Positions 34,311-43,165 of a stretch of 64,000 bases of DNA are shown one piece after another. Below the pieces are notes generated by a model that was not told the origin of the DNA, did no database searches, and was given only the letters and a program-made list of their open reading frames with translations. How positions within the stretch are numbered: the first letter of the stretch is position 1; every line of letters begins with the position of its first letter. The stretch is from Mangrovimicrobium sediminis (GTDB lineage: Bacteria; Pseudomonadota; Gammaproteobacteria; Pseudomonadales; Halieaceae): positions 57,130-121,129 of the forward strand of contig NZ_SRLE01000016.1 in assembly GCF_004745945.1 (NCBI RefSeq). The letters are read 5' to 3'. The position numbers were made by a program, and so were the translations under genes.

Positions 34311-35555
34311 ATGGCCGCCGACAACGCTAACGACAAACCGCTGCTCGCCTCCCTGGTCCAGGCCGGGGACGCGCAGACGGAGGCCGTCGCCCTCAACGAC
34401 TTCATCTACATGGCGAAGGACATCTCCAACGCCTACCTGGTGACTACCGCCGACGGCGACGTGATGATCAACACCGGCTTCATGGGCGGCGCCGAGCGCA
34501 ACAAGGCGCTGTTCGCGCCCGAGCGCACCGGCGCGCTCAAGGCCATCGTGCTCACCCAGGCGCACCCGGACCACTACGGCGGCGTGCCCGCCTTCGTGGA
34601 GGACGGCACGCAAATCATCACCGGCCCCGGCTTCACCGACACCCGCGCCTACTTCGACATGCTCGACGCCTACATCCGCCGCCGCTCCGGCGTGCTGTGG
34701 ACGGGCACGGTAAAGGGCCGCGACCTGCAAGTGCCGGATGTGAAGCCGGACATTGAGGCCGAGGGTGGCTACAGCTTCGAGGTCGGCGGTCGCACCTTCG
34801 AGGTCATCCCCACCCCCGGCGGCGAGTCGCTCGATGCCGTCGTCGTGTGGATGCCCAAGGAAAAGGTCGTCTTCACCGGCAACCTGTTCGGCCCGGTGTT
34901 CCTGTCCATGCCCAACCTCTCCACCGTGCGCGGCGACAAGCCCCGCTCCGCGGCGAAGTACCTTGAGTGCCTGGACAAGGTGCGCCAGCTCGGCGCGGAG
35001 CTTCTCGTCACCGGCCACGGCGAACCGATCGCCGGCGCCGCGCAGATCCGCGCGGGTCTCGACAAGATGTACGCGGCGGTGAGCTACGTGCACGACGAGA
35101 CCGTCGCCGGCATGAACGCAGGCAAGGACGTGGACACGTTGATGCAGGAAATAACCCTGCCCGAGGAGATTCGCATCGGCGAATTCCACGGCAAGGTAAG
35201 CTGGGCGGTACGCACCATCTGGGAGGAGTACACCGGCTGGTTCAAGCTGGAATCCCCGGCGGAACTCTACCCGGTGCCGCGCAGCGCGGTGGACCGCGAC
35301 CTGGTGGAACTGGCCGGCGGCGCCGACCCGCTGGCAGGCCGCGCGCGGCAGAAGTTGGAGGCCGGCGAGCCGGTGGCGGCGCTGCACCTGACGGACATCG
35401 CCCTGGGCGTGGTGCCGGATCACGGCGGCGCGCTGGCGGTGCGCAAGGACGCCCTGCAGGCGCTGATGCAACAGTCCGGCGGCAGTAACCTCAGCGAGGT
35501 GATGTGGTTGAAAACCGAGCTGGGCAAGGTGAGCGCGCGGCTCGGCGAGGGGTAA
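34311..35555 (+). CDS. MBL-fold hydrolase with alkyl-sulfatase dimerisation domain, altered metal motif
   Basis: Predicted 414 residues. An MBL core (about 25-240) is followed by an alkyl-sulfatase-type dimerisation region (HDETVAGMNAGKDVDTLMQEI, then WAVRTIWEEYTGWF), as in SdsA1-like enzymes, but without a clear C-terminal SCP2 domain. The metal motif reads QAHPDH at 83-88, so Gln83 stands where the first His of HxHxDH is expected. Another metal-site segment is VTGHGEPI. The role may be hydrolysis of a sulfate or other ester in the pathway run by the upstream dehydrogenases. The Gln change could weaken or alter activity. Confidence 0.85.
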   Translation: MAADNANDKPLLASLVQAGDAQTEAVALNDFIYMAKDISNAYLVTTADGDVMINTGFMGGAERNKALFAPERTGALKAIVLTQAHPDHYGGVPAFVEDGTQIITGPGFTDTRAYFDMLDAYIRRRSGVLWTGTVKGRDLQVPDVKPDIEAEGGYSFEVGGRTFEVIPTPGGESLDAVVVWMPKEKVVFTGNLFGPVFLSMPNLSTVRGDKPRSAAKYLECLDKVRQLGAELLVTGHGEPIAGAAQIRAGLDKMYAAVSYVHDETVAGMNAGKDVDTLMQEITLPEEIRIGEFHGKVSWAVRTIWEEYTGWFKLESPAELYPVPRSAVDRDLVELAGGADPLAGRARQKLEAGEPVAALHLTDIALGVVPDHGGALAVRKDALQALMQQSGGSNLSEVMWLKTELGKVSARLGEG

Positions 35556-35617
35556 ACCTGGCCTGGTCAGGCCGGGTTATATGTATTCCGGACCTGGCAC
35601 AGGCCAGCTGAACCAAA

Positions 35618-35660
35618 GGGGCGCACACGGGTAACCAGGTGCGCCCCTGATGTTTTCTCC
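35618..35660. terminator. Hairpin terminator between convergent operons
   Basis: A perfect 9-bp stem, GGGGCGCAC with GTGCGCCCC and a 12-base loop, is followed by TGATGTTTTC on the plus strand. It lies between the MBL hydrolase gene and the convergent DUF1329 gene. A second shorter hairpin (AACCTGGCCTG...) overlaps the MBL stop region at about 35555-35577. Confidence 0.6.
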
Positions 35661-35736
35661 GCTATAAAAACTCCGCGCCGACTCCGCCAAACGCGAACAC
35701 ATTCCAGCGCGCAAAGCACCGGGGCGCCTATAGGCC

Positions 35737-37116
35737 TCAACGCTTCACACTCTTCCTGACATACGCGGGCGTGTAATAGCTCTTGTCGCGGTACGGCACC
35801 GTGTAATCGACCTCGTCCCGCTCCAGGGTCACCCAGCGCAGCATGTAGTGGCCGGACGGAAGGTCGTGGAACACGGTAATCTGCTTGGCGTAGCACTCGA
35901 TGTCGTACTGGTAGATCGAGGCGAAAAAGCCCACCCGCCACAGGTTGCCGCGGCTGTCGAAATTCTCCGACAGCACGAAGTTCCAGCTGTCCTCGTCCAC
36001 GTACCAGCGGCGCTTGCTGTAGGCGTGGCGCTTGCCCGGCGCCAGGTTGCCCTCGACGATCCACACCCGGTGCAGCTCGTAGCGCAGGTAGTCCGGGTTC
36101 ATGTGGTTGACGGTCAGGCGGTCGTCCAGGTCGCCGCGCCGCGGGTCGTTGAGGATGTAGTTGTGGTAGGGAATGTAGATCTCGCGCTTGCCCAGTAGCG
36201 TGTAGGTGAAGCGGTCCAGCGCGCCGTTGAAGCCCTCGTTGTCGTCGATGGTCTGCAGGCCGCCGGGGCCGTCCGGGTTGTCGTAGCCCACCGCCGGGGC
36301 CTTGCGCACGCGGCGCGTGTCCGGCCGGTACTGCCAGGCATTGCGCGCGCTGTTCTTGTAGTCGACGGGCTCCTGGGCCACGGTCACCTCGCCCTTGAGC
36401 CGCGGCGGCGCCAGGCGCTCGCCGAAGGCGAAGGCGATGTATTCGCCCACCACCTCTTCCGTGGTGGGAATCGGGTTGTCCGGGTCGTTGAAGGGAATCG
36501 ACTGGGCGAAGTCCTGGGCCTCGTGGGCGCGCTCGCCATTGGCGAACACGCCGTACGCATCGGAAATGCCGTTCAGGGTGTTGTGGCAGTAGTTGGAGCG
36601 GGTATTCCACAGCACTTGCTCGGGGCCATCGGGAATCGGGAAGGCGATGCCACCGGTGTATTGCTTGAGGCCCTCGGCATCGTGGGTCAGCTCGGTGTTG
36701 CGCGCGTTCCAGGCAGCCTTGTCGATCATGCGCTGCTGGTAGTTGAAGTCGCGGTGCGAGGGGTATACGTCCATGCGAAAGCTCGGGTAGCGCTCGAACA
36801 GCGCGGCCTGGCCCTCGGAGAGTCGGTCCTTGTACTGCGCATAGTTCTCCGCGGTAATCGAGAACAGCGGCTTTTCATCCGCGTAGGGGCTCACCGCCTT
36901 GCTCTTTGGCCCTGCGTACTCCACCCCTGGCGGTACCCCGCGCCACTTGCCGCTCCAGGCGGGAATGCTGCCGTCGGCGTTGCCGGCGACCTCGGCGCCG
37001 AAGGGCGTGAGGTCCTTGCCCAGGCGCTGCGCCTGCTCCTCGGGCACCTTGGCCAGCGCCAGTGCCGGCAGCAGCAGGGCGAGGCCGGCGGCGAATGCGT
37101 TGTGCTTGTATCGCAT
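35737..37116 (-). CDS. DUF1329 exported protein
   Basis: Predicted 459 residues. The start at 37116 is preferred over the ATG nine bases upstream because GGGAG then lies at a proper distance. The signal peptide (LALLLPALALAKVPEEQ) directs export. The protein begins LGKDLTPFGAEVAGNADGSIPAW, the conserved DUF1329 opening, and holds other family blocks such as SNYCHNTLNG and WYVDEDSWNF. DUF1329 proteins have an LolA/LolB-like lipid-binding fold and accompany DUF1302, RND and YCF48 genes in degraders of hydrophobic compounds, where they are thought to help move lipid-like cargo across the envelope. It is the last gene of that operon here. Confidence 0.92.
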   Translation of the reverse strand: MRYKHNAFAAGLALLLPALALAKVPEEQAQRLGKDLTPFGAEVAGNADGSIPAWSGKWRGVPPGVEYAGPKSKAVSPYADEKPLFSITAENYAQYKDRLSEGQAALFERYPSFRMDVYPSHRDFNYQQRMIDKAAWNARNTELTHDAEGLKQYTGGIAFPIPDGPEQVLWNTRSNYCHNTLNGISDAYGVFANGERAHEAQDFAQSIPFNDPDNPIPTTEEVVGEYIAFAFGERLAPPRLKGEVTVAQEPVDYKNSARNAWQYRPDTRRVRKAPAVGYDNPDGPGGLQTIDDNEGFNGALDRFTYTLLGKREIYIPYHNYILNDPRRGDLDDRLTVNHMNPDYLRYELHRVWIVEGNLAPGKRHAYSKRRWYVDEDSWNFVLSENFDSRGNLWRVGFFASIYQYDIECYAKQITVFHDLPSGHYMLRWVTLERDEVDYTVPYRDKSYYTPAYVRKSVKR

Positions 37117-37131
37117 GGTGAACATCTCCCG

Positions 37132-38736
37132 TCAGAATTTGTATTTCACGCTCAGCGCGAGGTTGTCGCGATCGCTGAGCACCGGCTCGTCGCGATCGTC
37201 GTTGCCGAAGTAGAACGAGTACTTGGCGGAGAACTGCCAGTTGTTCAGGTACACGGCGTCGAGGCCGATGGAGGCCCACTTCTGGCCCTCGATCAGGTTG
37301 TTCTTCATGGTGCCGGAGCCGTAGCCGTCGACGTCGTGGCGGAAGCTGATCGGCACGTCCACGTCCAGCCCCGGCGCCAGGGCGAAGTAGCGCAGGATGG
37401 CGATGAACTGGTAGCCCCAGGCGTCGTCGGTGGCGATGTACGGCGTGCCGGTCTTGTCGCCCTCGCCGAGATCGTTGTCCTGGTAGATGAACTCGCCGGT
37501 GAACACGATCTGCCGCGAGAGCCAGGGGAAGGCGGTATACAGGTCGGTCATGCCCAGCACCAGCTGGCGGTACTCGCCGCGACTGACGTCGCTCACCACC
37601 AGTTGGCCGAGGTCGTTGCTGTACTGGGTGGTGTCGATGAACGGCGCGTTGTCGGACCACGCGAGGTCCGCGTACACATAGGCCTCGCCGATGTTGCCGG
37701 CGACGCTGGCCTGCCAGTACTCCACATCCTCCAGGTACACCTCCTGGGTGTAGGACTCGCCGGCGAAGTCGACGACGATGCGGCTGCCCGGGGAGTTGGC
37801 GTGGGAGTTGGTGTAGGCAAGTGCGAAAGTGGTGCCGGCGTCGGTCAGGTACCGCAGCGCGGCGCCCCACTGGCCGGAGCTGGACGGGTCCTCCGCGCTC
37901 ACCACCTTGGCGCTGCCCAGCGGCCCGAGCAGGATGCGCTGGGCGCCGGGCCCGGTAATGTCCGAGGCGCTGAGGAAGCTGCCCACGCCGGGCTGGGTGG
38001 TCTTCTCCCACTCCAGCTTGTAGTAGGCCTCGGCGTTGAGGTTGTCGGTAATGCCGAGCTTCAGGTCGATGGCGTTGGTGGGCAGGAAGATCTCCTTGGC
38101 CTCCACCCCCGGCGAGAGCGCCACGCCGCCGTCGATGGGGTTCTGCATGGTGTTCACGCCCTGGTAGATGGTGGCCTCGCCCCAGGCGATCACCTGCCGG
38201 CCCAGGCGCACGCTGCTCAGCTGCTCGCCAATATCGAACTGGTAATTCACGAAGGCTTCCAGCAGGCGCAGGCGCTTGCCGTGTTCGTCGAGGGTCTTGT
38301 CCGGGAAGTCGCCGCGCTCGACGTCGCCACCGTTAGGAATGGCACCGTTGTAGGTGAGGTAGTCGCGCTCCGAGATACCGGTAGTCTCGTTTTCGTAGAT
38401 GTAGTCGTAGAGACCGTCGCCGCGGATGAAAAACGCGAAGTCGCCGTACTCGCCGCCCAGTTCGAGGATGAAACTGCCCTTGGCGGAGACCAGGTCGCCC
38501 TTGTCGAAGTTGACGTTGCCGTCGTTGAGGTTGAGGTAGGGGTCCAGCGGGTCGTCGATGAGGTCCTTATCGCGGGACTCCGTGCGCCACTGCACGGCGG
38601 CGGTGAGCGAGGTGTCCACGTTGAACAGCCAGTCCCCGGCCTCGAAGGACAGCGCCAGGGCCTGGCCCGGCGTCAACGCCGACGCCGCTAGAAAAGTCGC
38701 CGCCGCCAGCGGCGCTCGCTTATCCGGTCTGCACAT
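37132..38736 (-). CDS. DUF1302 outer-membrane channel-like protein
   Basis: Predicted 534 residues. AAGGAG lies nine bases ahead of ATG 38736. A signal peptide with LTPGQALAL-type cleavage is followed by SFEAGDWLFNVDTSLTAAVQWR, the family opening, then GLYDYIYENE, LRLLEAFVNY, VRLGRQVIAWGEATIYQGVN and a final VKYKF with terminal Phe, so it is an outer-membrane beta barrel. DUF1302 proteins are thought to form the outer-membrane part of a transport path with the RND protein. It overlaps the end of the RND gene by 17 bases and precedes DUF1329. Confidence 0.92.
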   Translation of the reverse strand: MCRPDKRAPLAAATFLAASALTPGQALALSFEAGDWLFNVDTSLTAAVQWRTESRDKDLIDDPLDPYLNLNDGNVNFDKGDLVSAKGSFILELGGEYGDFAFFIRGDGLYDYIYENETTGISERDYLTYNGAIPNGGDVERGDFPDKTLDEHGKRLRLLEAFVNYQFDIGEQLSSVRLGRQVIAWGEATIYQGVNTMQNPIDGGVALSPGVEAKEIFLPTNAIDLKLGITDNLNAEAYYKLEWEKTTQPGVGSFLSASDITGPGAQRILLGPLGSAKVVSAEDPSSSGQWGAALRYLTDAGTTFALAYTNSHANSPGSRIVVDFAGESYTQEVYLEDVEYWQASVAGNIGEAYVYADLAWSDNAPFIDTTQYSNDLGQLVVSDVSRGEYRQLVLGMTDLYTAFPWLSRQIVFTGEFIYQDNDLGEGDKTGTPYIATDDAWGYQFIAILRYFALAPGLDVDVPISFRHDVDGYGSGTMKNNLIEGQKWASIGLDAVYLNNWQFSAKYSFYFGNDDRDEPVLSDRDNLALSVKYKF

Positions 38737-41122
38737 GGCTGTGGTCTCCTTGTTCGGCCTCGCCGGCGCTCTCGCGCTTGCGCGGCGGTTCGGGTTTCAC
38801 CAGGAAATAGGCCAGCGCCGGCAACAGCCACAGGGCGCCGACCATGTTGAGCAGGAACATGAAGGTGAGCAGGATGCCCATGTCCGCCTGGAATTTGATG
38901 GGCGAGAAGGCCCAGGTGATCACGCCCACGCCGAGGGCGAAGCCGGTAAAGGCCACCGCACGGCCGGTGGTGGACAGCGCCTGGTAATAGGCCTCCTGCA
39001 TGGGCAGGCCGCGGCGCAGGTAGTGGGTGAGGCGATTGTAGATGTAGATGCCGTAGTCCACCCCCACGCCCACACCGAGGGCGACCACCGGCAGCGTCGC
39101 CACCTTGATGCCGATACCCAGCCAGGCCATCAACGCGTGGCACAGGGCGGAGGTCAGCCCCAGCGGAATGATGATGCAGGCGGAGGCCACGCTGCTGCGG
39201 AAACTGAGGAACACCAGCGCTGCCACCACGCCGTACACCAGCACCAGGATCTGCGTCTGCGCCACCGCGATCTCCTGGTTGGTGGCGGCCTCGATACCGG
39301 CGTTGCCGGCGGCCAGCTTGAAGCGCACCTGGTCGGTGCCGTATTCCTCCTCGAAGGTCTGCGCCGCGTCCACCACCCGCTGCAGGGTCTCGGCCTTGTG
39401 GTCGTCGAGGAACAGCACCACCAGCGCCAGGCTGCAGTCGCGGTTCATCAGTGCCGGCGGCACGTTGGCGACACCGCCGTCGATGGCGCGCTGGTCCCGC
39501 GACAGGGTCTGCCAGCGCGGGTTGCCCTCGTTGAGCGCCATGGCGGTGAGGCGCACGACGTCGGCCATGGACACCGCGGACTGCACCCCGGGCACGTTCT
39601 CCATGTACCAGCCGAAGCGGTCGATGAGGCGGATGTTCTCGAACAGGCCGCAACCCTGCACCGGGGTTTCCACCATCACCACCAGGATGTCCGTGCTCAC
39701 CGCGTAGTTGCCGGTGATGAACGCGTTGTCCAGATTGTAGCGCGAGTCCGGGCGCAGCTCCGGCGCACCGGCGTCGAGGTCGCCCACCTGCAGGTTGCGG
39801 GCCCCGGCGATACCCACCGCGTAACCCGCCGCGGCGACCAGCACCGAGACCAGCGCCACCTTCGGCGTGGCGCAGCGCGAGATCAGCGACCACAGCGGGT
39901 GGCGGCGCTGCGGGTCCACGCGCATGTGGTACACGCCCTTTTTACTGATGCCGATGTAGGACACCAGCACCGGCAACAGCACGAGGTTGGAGCAGATGAT
40001 GCAGGCCACGCCGATGCTGGCGGCGATACCCAGCTCGCTGATCACGCCAATGTCGATCACCAGCAGCGTGATGAAACCGATGCCGTCGGAAATCAGTGCG
40101 GTCATGCCGGCGATGTACAGGCTGCGAAAGGCCAGCCGGCTGGCCTGCAGGCGGTCGACCTCGCCCTGCAGTTGCAGGGCCACGGCATTGATCATCTGCA
40201 CGCCGTGGCTGACGCCGATCGCCAGCACCAGGAACGGCACGAGAATGGAATACGCGTTGAGGCCGAAACCGAACAGGTGCAGCAGGCCAAGCTGCCAGAT
40301 CACCGCGAGCAGCGAGCAGGTCAGCGGCGCCAGGGTGGCGCGCAGGTCGCGGGTGTAGACGTACAGCAGTACGCAGGTAATCAGCAGGGTGACCGCGGCG
40401 AACAGGAAAATAGCGCCGATACCCTCCAGAAGTTCGCCGATCAGCTTGGGGAAGCCGATGATATGGATGCGGATGTTGTCGCTCTCGAACTGCTGGCGCA
40501 CCTGTTTTTCCAGCGCGCGGGAGAACGCCAGGTAGTTGAGCTGTTCGCCCGTCGTCGGGTCCGTATCGTAGATCGGCACCTCGATGATGGTGGACTTGAA
40601 GTCGTCCGCGACCATCGAGCCGATCACCCCGGAGCGCTGCAGGTTGGTGCGCAACTGCTGCAGGGAGGCCGGCGAGCCGTCGTAGTCCTGCGGAATCACC
40701 GAGCCCATCTCGAAGCCTTCCTCGGTGACCATGGTCCAGCGCACGTCCGGGCTCCACAGGCTTTTCAGGCCGTTCTTGTTGACGCCGGGAATGTAGAAGA
40801 TCTCGTCGGCGATCTGGCCGAGGGTGGAGAGGTAGTCGTCGTTGAAAATGTCGCCGCGCTTCACCGCCACCGAGACCTTGAGGCTGGCGCCGGCTGCACG
40901 CAGGTCTTTCATGTGGTCGTTCATGTTCTGGATGAACGGGTGCTGCTGCGGCAGCAGCTTGGCGAAACTCGCATCCGGCTGCAGGTGCCATGCCTGCCAG
41001 CCGAGGAATACCGTGGCCAGGGTGAAAAACGCCAGGATGAAATGGCGCGCCCCGAAAATCAGCCGCTCCGGCACGCTGGCGGTGCGCACCGCGGGGTAGT
41101 GAAGTGGCTGTTGCTCGAGCAT
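38720..41122 (-). CDS. RND-superfamily (MMPL/HAE3-like) transporter
   Basis: Predicted 800 residues from ATG 41122, five bases after the stop of the YCF48 gene and preceded by GGGGGAG. Layout: an N-terminal helix (about 30-50), a periplasmic loop of about 170 residues, then a six-helix bundle, a second helix and loop, and a second bundle. GVSHGVQMINAVALQ and VGVGVDYGIYIYNRLTHYLRRG carry the conserved Asp-containing transmembrane motifs of proton-driven RND proteins (VDYGIY). HAE3/MMPL proteins move lipids or sterols and differ from drug RND pumps in having no MFP partner. With DUF1302 and DUF1329 it forms a likely envelope lipid transport system. Confidence 0.93.
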   Translation of the reverse strand: MLEQQPLHYPAVRTASVPERLIFGARHFILAFFTLATVFLGWQAWHLQPDASFAKLLPQQHPFIQNMNDHMKDLRAAGASLKVSVAVKRGDIFNDDYLSTLGQIADEIFYIPGVNKNGLKSLWSPDVRWTMVTEEGFEMGSVIPQDYDGSPASLQQLRTNLQRSGVIGSMVADDFKSTIIEVPIYDTDPTTGEQLNYLAFSRALEKQVRQQFESDNIRIHIIGFPKLIGELLEGIGAIFLFAAVTLLITCVLLYVYTRDLRATLAPLTCSLLAVIWQLGLLHLFGFGLNAYSILVPFLVLAIGVSHGVQMINAVALQLQGEVDRLQASRLAFRSLYIAGMTALISDGIGFITLLVIDIGVISELGIAASIGVACIICSNLVLLPVLVSYIGISKKGVYHMRVDPQRRHPLWSLISRCATPKVALVSVLVAAAGYAVGIAGARNLQVGDLDAGAPELRPDSRYNLDNAFITGNYAVSTDILVVMVETPVQGCGLFENIRLIDRFGWYMENVPGVQSAVSMADVVRLTAMALNEGNPRWQTLSRDQRAIDGGVANVPPALMNRDCSLALVVLFLDDHKAETLQRVVDAAQTFEEEYGTDQVRFKLAAGNAGIEAATNQEIAVAQTQILVLVYGVVAALVFLSFRSSVASACIIIPLGLTSALCHALMAWLGIGIKVATLPVVALGVGVGVDYGIYIYNRLTHYLRRGLPMQEAYYQALSTTGRAVAFTGFALGVGVITWAFSPIKFQADMGILLTFMFLLNMVGALWLLPALAYFLVKPEPPRKRESAGEAEQGDHSHVQTG

Positions 41123-41126
41123 CGCC

Positions 41127-42278
41127 CTACTCCCCCGCGCGCGGCGCGACGGCCAGCGCCTCGCTGCCGCCATCGCCGGTGACGAACAGGCGGCCATCGG
41201 TGGCGGCCACGCCGGTCAGCCCGCGCCGTCCCGGCGCTGCCAGCTCACGAAAGCTATCGCCGTCGTCGCGGCTGAGCACCGCGGCACTGTCCTGGCCGAC
41301 AAAAACCAGCGCGCCCTCTTCAGTCGCCGCGGCGCCGAACAGGCTGGCGCGGGTGCGGCTTTCCAGTTCCTGCCAGTCATCGCCGCCATCGGTGCTGCGG
41401 TATATGGTGCCGCGCAGCCCGTAGGCGAACACGCTGTCCGTCGCCGGGTTGGTGAGCACGCCGAAGAAACTGCCCTCGTAACCGGTTTCCAGCGCCTGCC
41501 ACGATTCGCCGCCGTTGGTGCCGCGGAACACGTAGCCCCACTCGGAGGCCAGATAAATCCTGCCGCGGCTGTCCCCGGTCACGCCGTTGAAGTGCAGCTC
41601 GTCCGGGTTCTCCACCTTCCAGCCCCAATCCTCCCAGTGCCGGCCGCCGTTGCGCGTACGCAGCAATGTGCCGAAAGCCCCCGCCGCCCAGCCGCGCTCG
41701 CGGTCGGCGAACCACACGGCCATCAGCGGTGGCGGGAACACCGGCTCGCGCATCAACTCGCGGGCCACATCCAGTTCGTACTCGGCTTCTTCCAATGCCT
41801 CCAGTTTGTCCTGCGCTGCCTCGCCGGCCTGTTGAGCAAGCTCGGCGCGCAGGGTCTGCACGGTTTCGCGCGCACGCGCCAGGCGCTCTTCGTTGATGCG
41901 TGCCTGATCGCTCACGCCGTCGCGCTGCAATTCCCAGTGCACACCGCCGTCCTCGCTGACCAGGATATTGCCGTCGTGCCCCACGGCCCAGCCGCGGCGA
42001 GCGTCGGCAAACCACAGGCGGGTGAGCATGACGGAAGTCGGCACTTTGGCCTGCACCCAGCTGGCGCCCTGGTCGTCGGAATATAGGATGTGCCCGCGCT
42101 CGCCCACAGCGACCAGGCGCTCGCCGGCGCTGGCGATATCCAGCAGCAGCGAGTGTGCGGCGCCGGGGGTGAGCAGCGCGTAGTCCGCTGCTGCGGCGTA
42201 TTGTGGCAACGCAAGGCTGACGCCGAGCGCGAGGACGGCGATCAACGGCCGAATGCTGTGGCCGAATGGCTTCGACAT
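41127..42278 (-). CDS. YCF48/Hcf136-like beta-propeller protein
   Basis: Predicted 383 residues. The start is ATG 42278 with GGAGG about 11 bases ahead; a GTG 18 bases further up is possible. A signal peptide (LALPQYAAA) precedes a chain of BNR-like repeats in which each blade shows a strand plus S-D-G-G-x-x-W: YSDDQGASWVQ, VSEDGGVHWELQ, RTRNGGRHWEDW, RGTNGGESWQAL and RSTDGGDDWQEL. A charged coiled coil (about 130-170) interrupts the propeller. This family usually heads the RND/DUF1302/DUF1329 operon and may act as a periplasmic assembly factor. It is first in the operon here. Confidence 0.92.
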   Translation of the reverse strand: MSKPFGHSIRPLIAVLALGVSLALPQYAAAADYALLTPGAAHSLLLDIASAGERLVAVGERGHILYSDDQGASWVQAKVPTSVMLTRLWFADARRGWAVGHDGNILVSEDGGVHWELQRDGVSDQARINEERLARARETVQTLRAELAQQAGEAAQDKLEALEEAEYELDVARELMREPVFPPPLMAVWFADRERGWAAGAFGTLLRTRNGGRHWEDWGWKVENPDELHFNGVTGDSRGRIYLASEWGYVFRGTNGGESWQALETGYEGSFFGVLTNPATDSVFAYGLRGTIYRSTDGGDDWQELESRTRASLFGAAATEEGALVFVGQDSAAVLSRDDGDSFRELAAPGRRGLTGVAATDGRLFVTGDGGSEALAVAPRAGE

Positions 42279-42429
42279 GGAACTTTTTGCCTCCACACCA
42301 GAATTTATTAGAGCTATTTGCGCTGGTGACTTTCGGGGCTGGGGCCCTTCGAGGTCATACTCTCAGCATAGACGTGACGGTGCTATGCGTCAGGTCAATT
42401 CCTGGTGGATTGGCTTGTACTTTGGTCGG

Positions 42430-42481
42430 GGGCTGGGCGGCTGTTTGTCTTGGTTGGGCTGGGTGGCTGTTTGTCTCGGTG
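42430..42481. repeat. 26-base direct repeat, two copies
   Basis: Units at 42430-42455 and 42456-42481 share the pattern GGGCTGGG-GGCTGTTTGTCT and differ at only a few positions. It is the left edge of the repeat-rich gene-free block 42430-43081. Confidence 0.7.
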
Positions 42482-42494
42482 AGGCTGGACGGCC

Positions 42495-42563
42495 GCCGCG
42501 AGTGTGGCAGGCCCCCGTCGCTCCAAAAGCACAGTCGCGGCGGGGGCCTGCCACACTCGCGGC
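42495..42563. repeat. 23-bp perfect inverted repeat (IR-a)
   Basis: Arms 42495-42517 and 42541-42563 are exact complements (GCCGCGAGTGTGGCAGGC... type) around a 23-base loop. Extruded, it would form a long GC-rich cruciform or RNA hairpin. Confidence 0.9.
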
Positions 42564-42624
42564 TGCCTCTTACCGGTGATACCCGAGCGGTGATCGCCTG
42601 CCGAGTCCGGGGGCGGCGAGGGTT

Positions 42625-42769
42625 GCCGGGAGACCCGCGGGCGGAGCGCTCTCAAGATCGCGCCCCTCCGGGGTGCCCTCGGTTGGTCGGGAGCCTTAAA
42701 GCGCTTCGCTGTCTCCCTCCACGCCCTCGGCGCGTCTTTTGCGAGCGCTCCACCCGCCCGTCTCCCGGC
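42625..42769. repeat. 27-bp imperfect inverted repeat (IR-b)
   Basis: Arms 42625-42651 and 42743-42769 pair with three mismatches (GCCGGGAGAC...GGAGCGCTC). They flank the left arm of IR-c, so the pieces are nested. Confidence 0.8.
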
Positions 42770-42915
42770 ACTTGCAGCTCGAACCTCCGAGTTCCTTGAC
42801 TCGCGCAATGCGAGGGCCGGCAGCGGGGGTGTTGGCCGCGGAAATCACGTCTGGCGCCGAGGGCGTGGAGGGAGACAGCGAAGCGCTTTAAGGCTCCCGA
42901 CCAACTGAGGGCACC
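42672..42915. repeat. 62-bp near-perfect inverted repeat (IR-c)
   Basis: Arms 42672-42733 and 42854-42915 are complements at 61 of 62 positions, separated by 120 bases. Inner text includes CCTTAAAGCGCTTCGCTGTC. The size and symmetry resemble two inverted copies of a short element. Confidence 0.92.
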
Positions 42916-42959
42916 GCGGAGCGGCGTCGGACTGGAGCGGCCAACGCCCGCGCTGCCGG
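42817..42959. repeat. 23-bp inverted repeat (IR-d)
   Basis: Arms 42817-42839 and 42937-42959 match with two mismatches (CCGGCAGCG...GTTGGCCGC). They flank the right arm of IR-c in the same way that IR-b flanks the left arm. Confidence 0.8.
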
Positions 42960-43016
42960 TCCGTCCCTCGCGAATGGAGCGCATAGCAATCGACTAGCTG
43001 GAACATTGTCTCAGGA

Positions 43017-43081
43017 CCGGGAGTGTCCGCCCTTCCAGGGTGAGTGAGCTTTTCGAACCCTGGAAGGGCGGACACTCCCGG
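43017..43081. repeat. 25-bp perfect inverted repeat (IR-e)
   Basis: Arms 43017-43041 and 43057-43081 are exact complements (CCGGGAGTGTCCGCCC... type) with a 15-base loop. It is the last of the five repeats before the TetR promoter region. Confidence 0.9.
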
Positions 43082-43120
43082 CCGCGAACCAAACACCACA
43101 GCACCCCAGTCGACTTTATT

Positions 43121-43136
43121 GATAGTAATTGCTATC
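43121..43136. promoter_or_regulatory. Palindromic operator candidate for the TetR regulator
   Basis: GATAGTAATTGCTATC is a 16-base palindrome with one mismatched pair, 29 bases ahead of the TetR start in a small AT-rich patch. Autoregulation by the adjacent TetR protein is the natural reading. Confidence 0.5.
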
Positions 43137-43165
43137 TTGAGCCCAGAAACCCGGAGACGCACCTC

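Noticed and set aside
36523..38691. Plus-strand open frame of 722 codons
   Set aside because: Antisense to DUF1329 and DUF1302; low-complexity Val/Gly/Ala/His composition and no signal peptide or motif.
38558..41182. Plus-strand open frame of 874 codons across the RND gene
   Set aside because: It is exactly antisense to the well-supported RND and DUF1302 genes. It is rich in His, Gln, Arg and Val, as expected of complemented GC-rich codons, and has no family motif.
42279..43165. Insertion sequence in the inverted-repeat block
   Set aside because: No transposase frame, no terminal repeat flanked by target duplications was found. Reported as repeats only.
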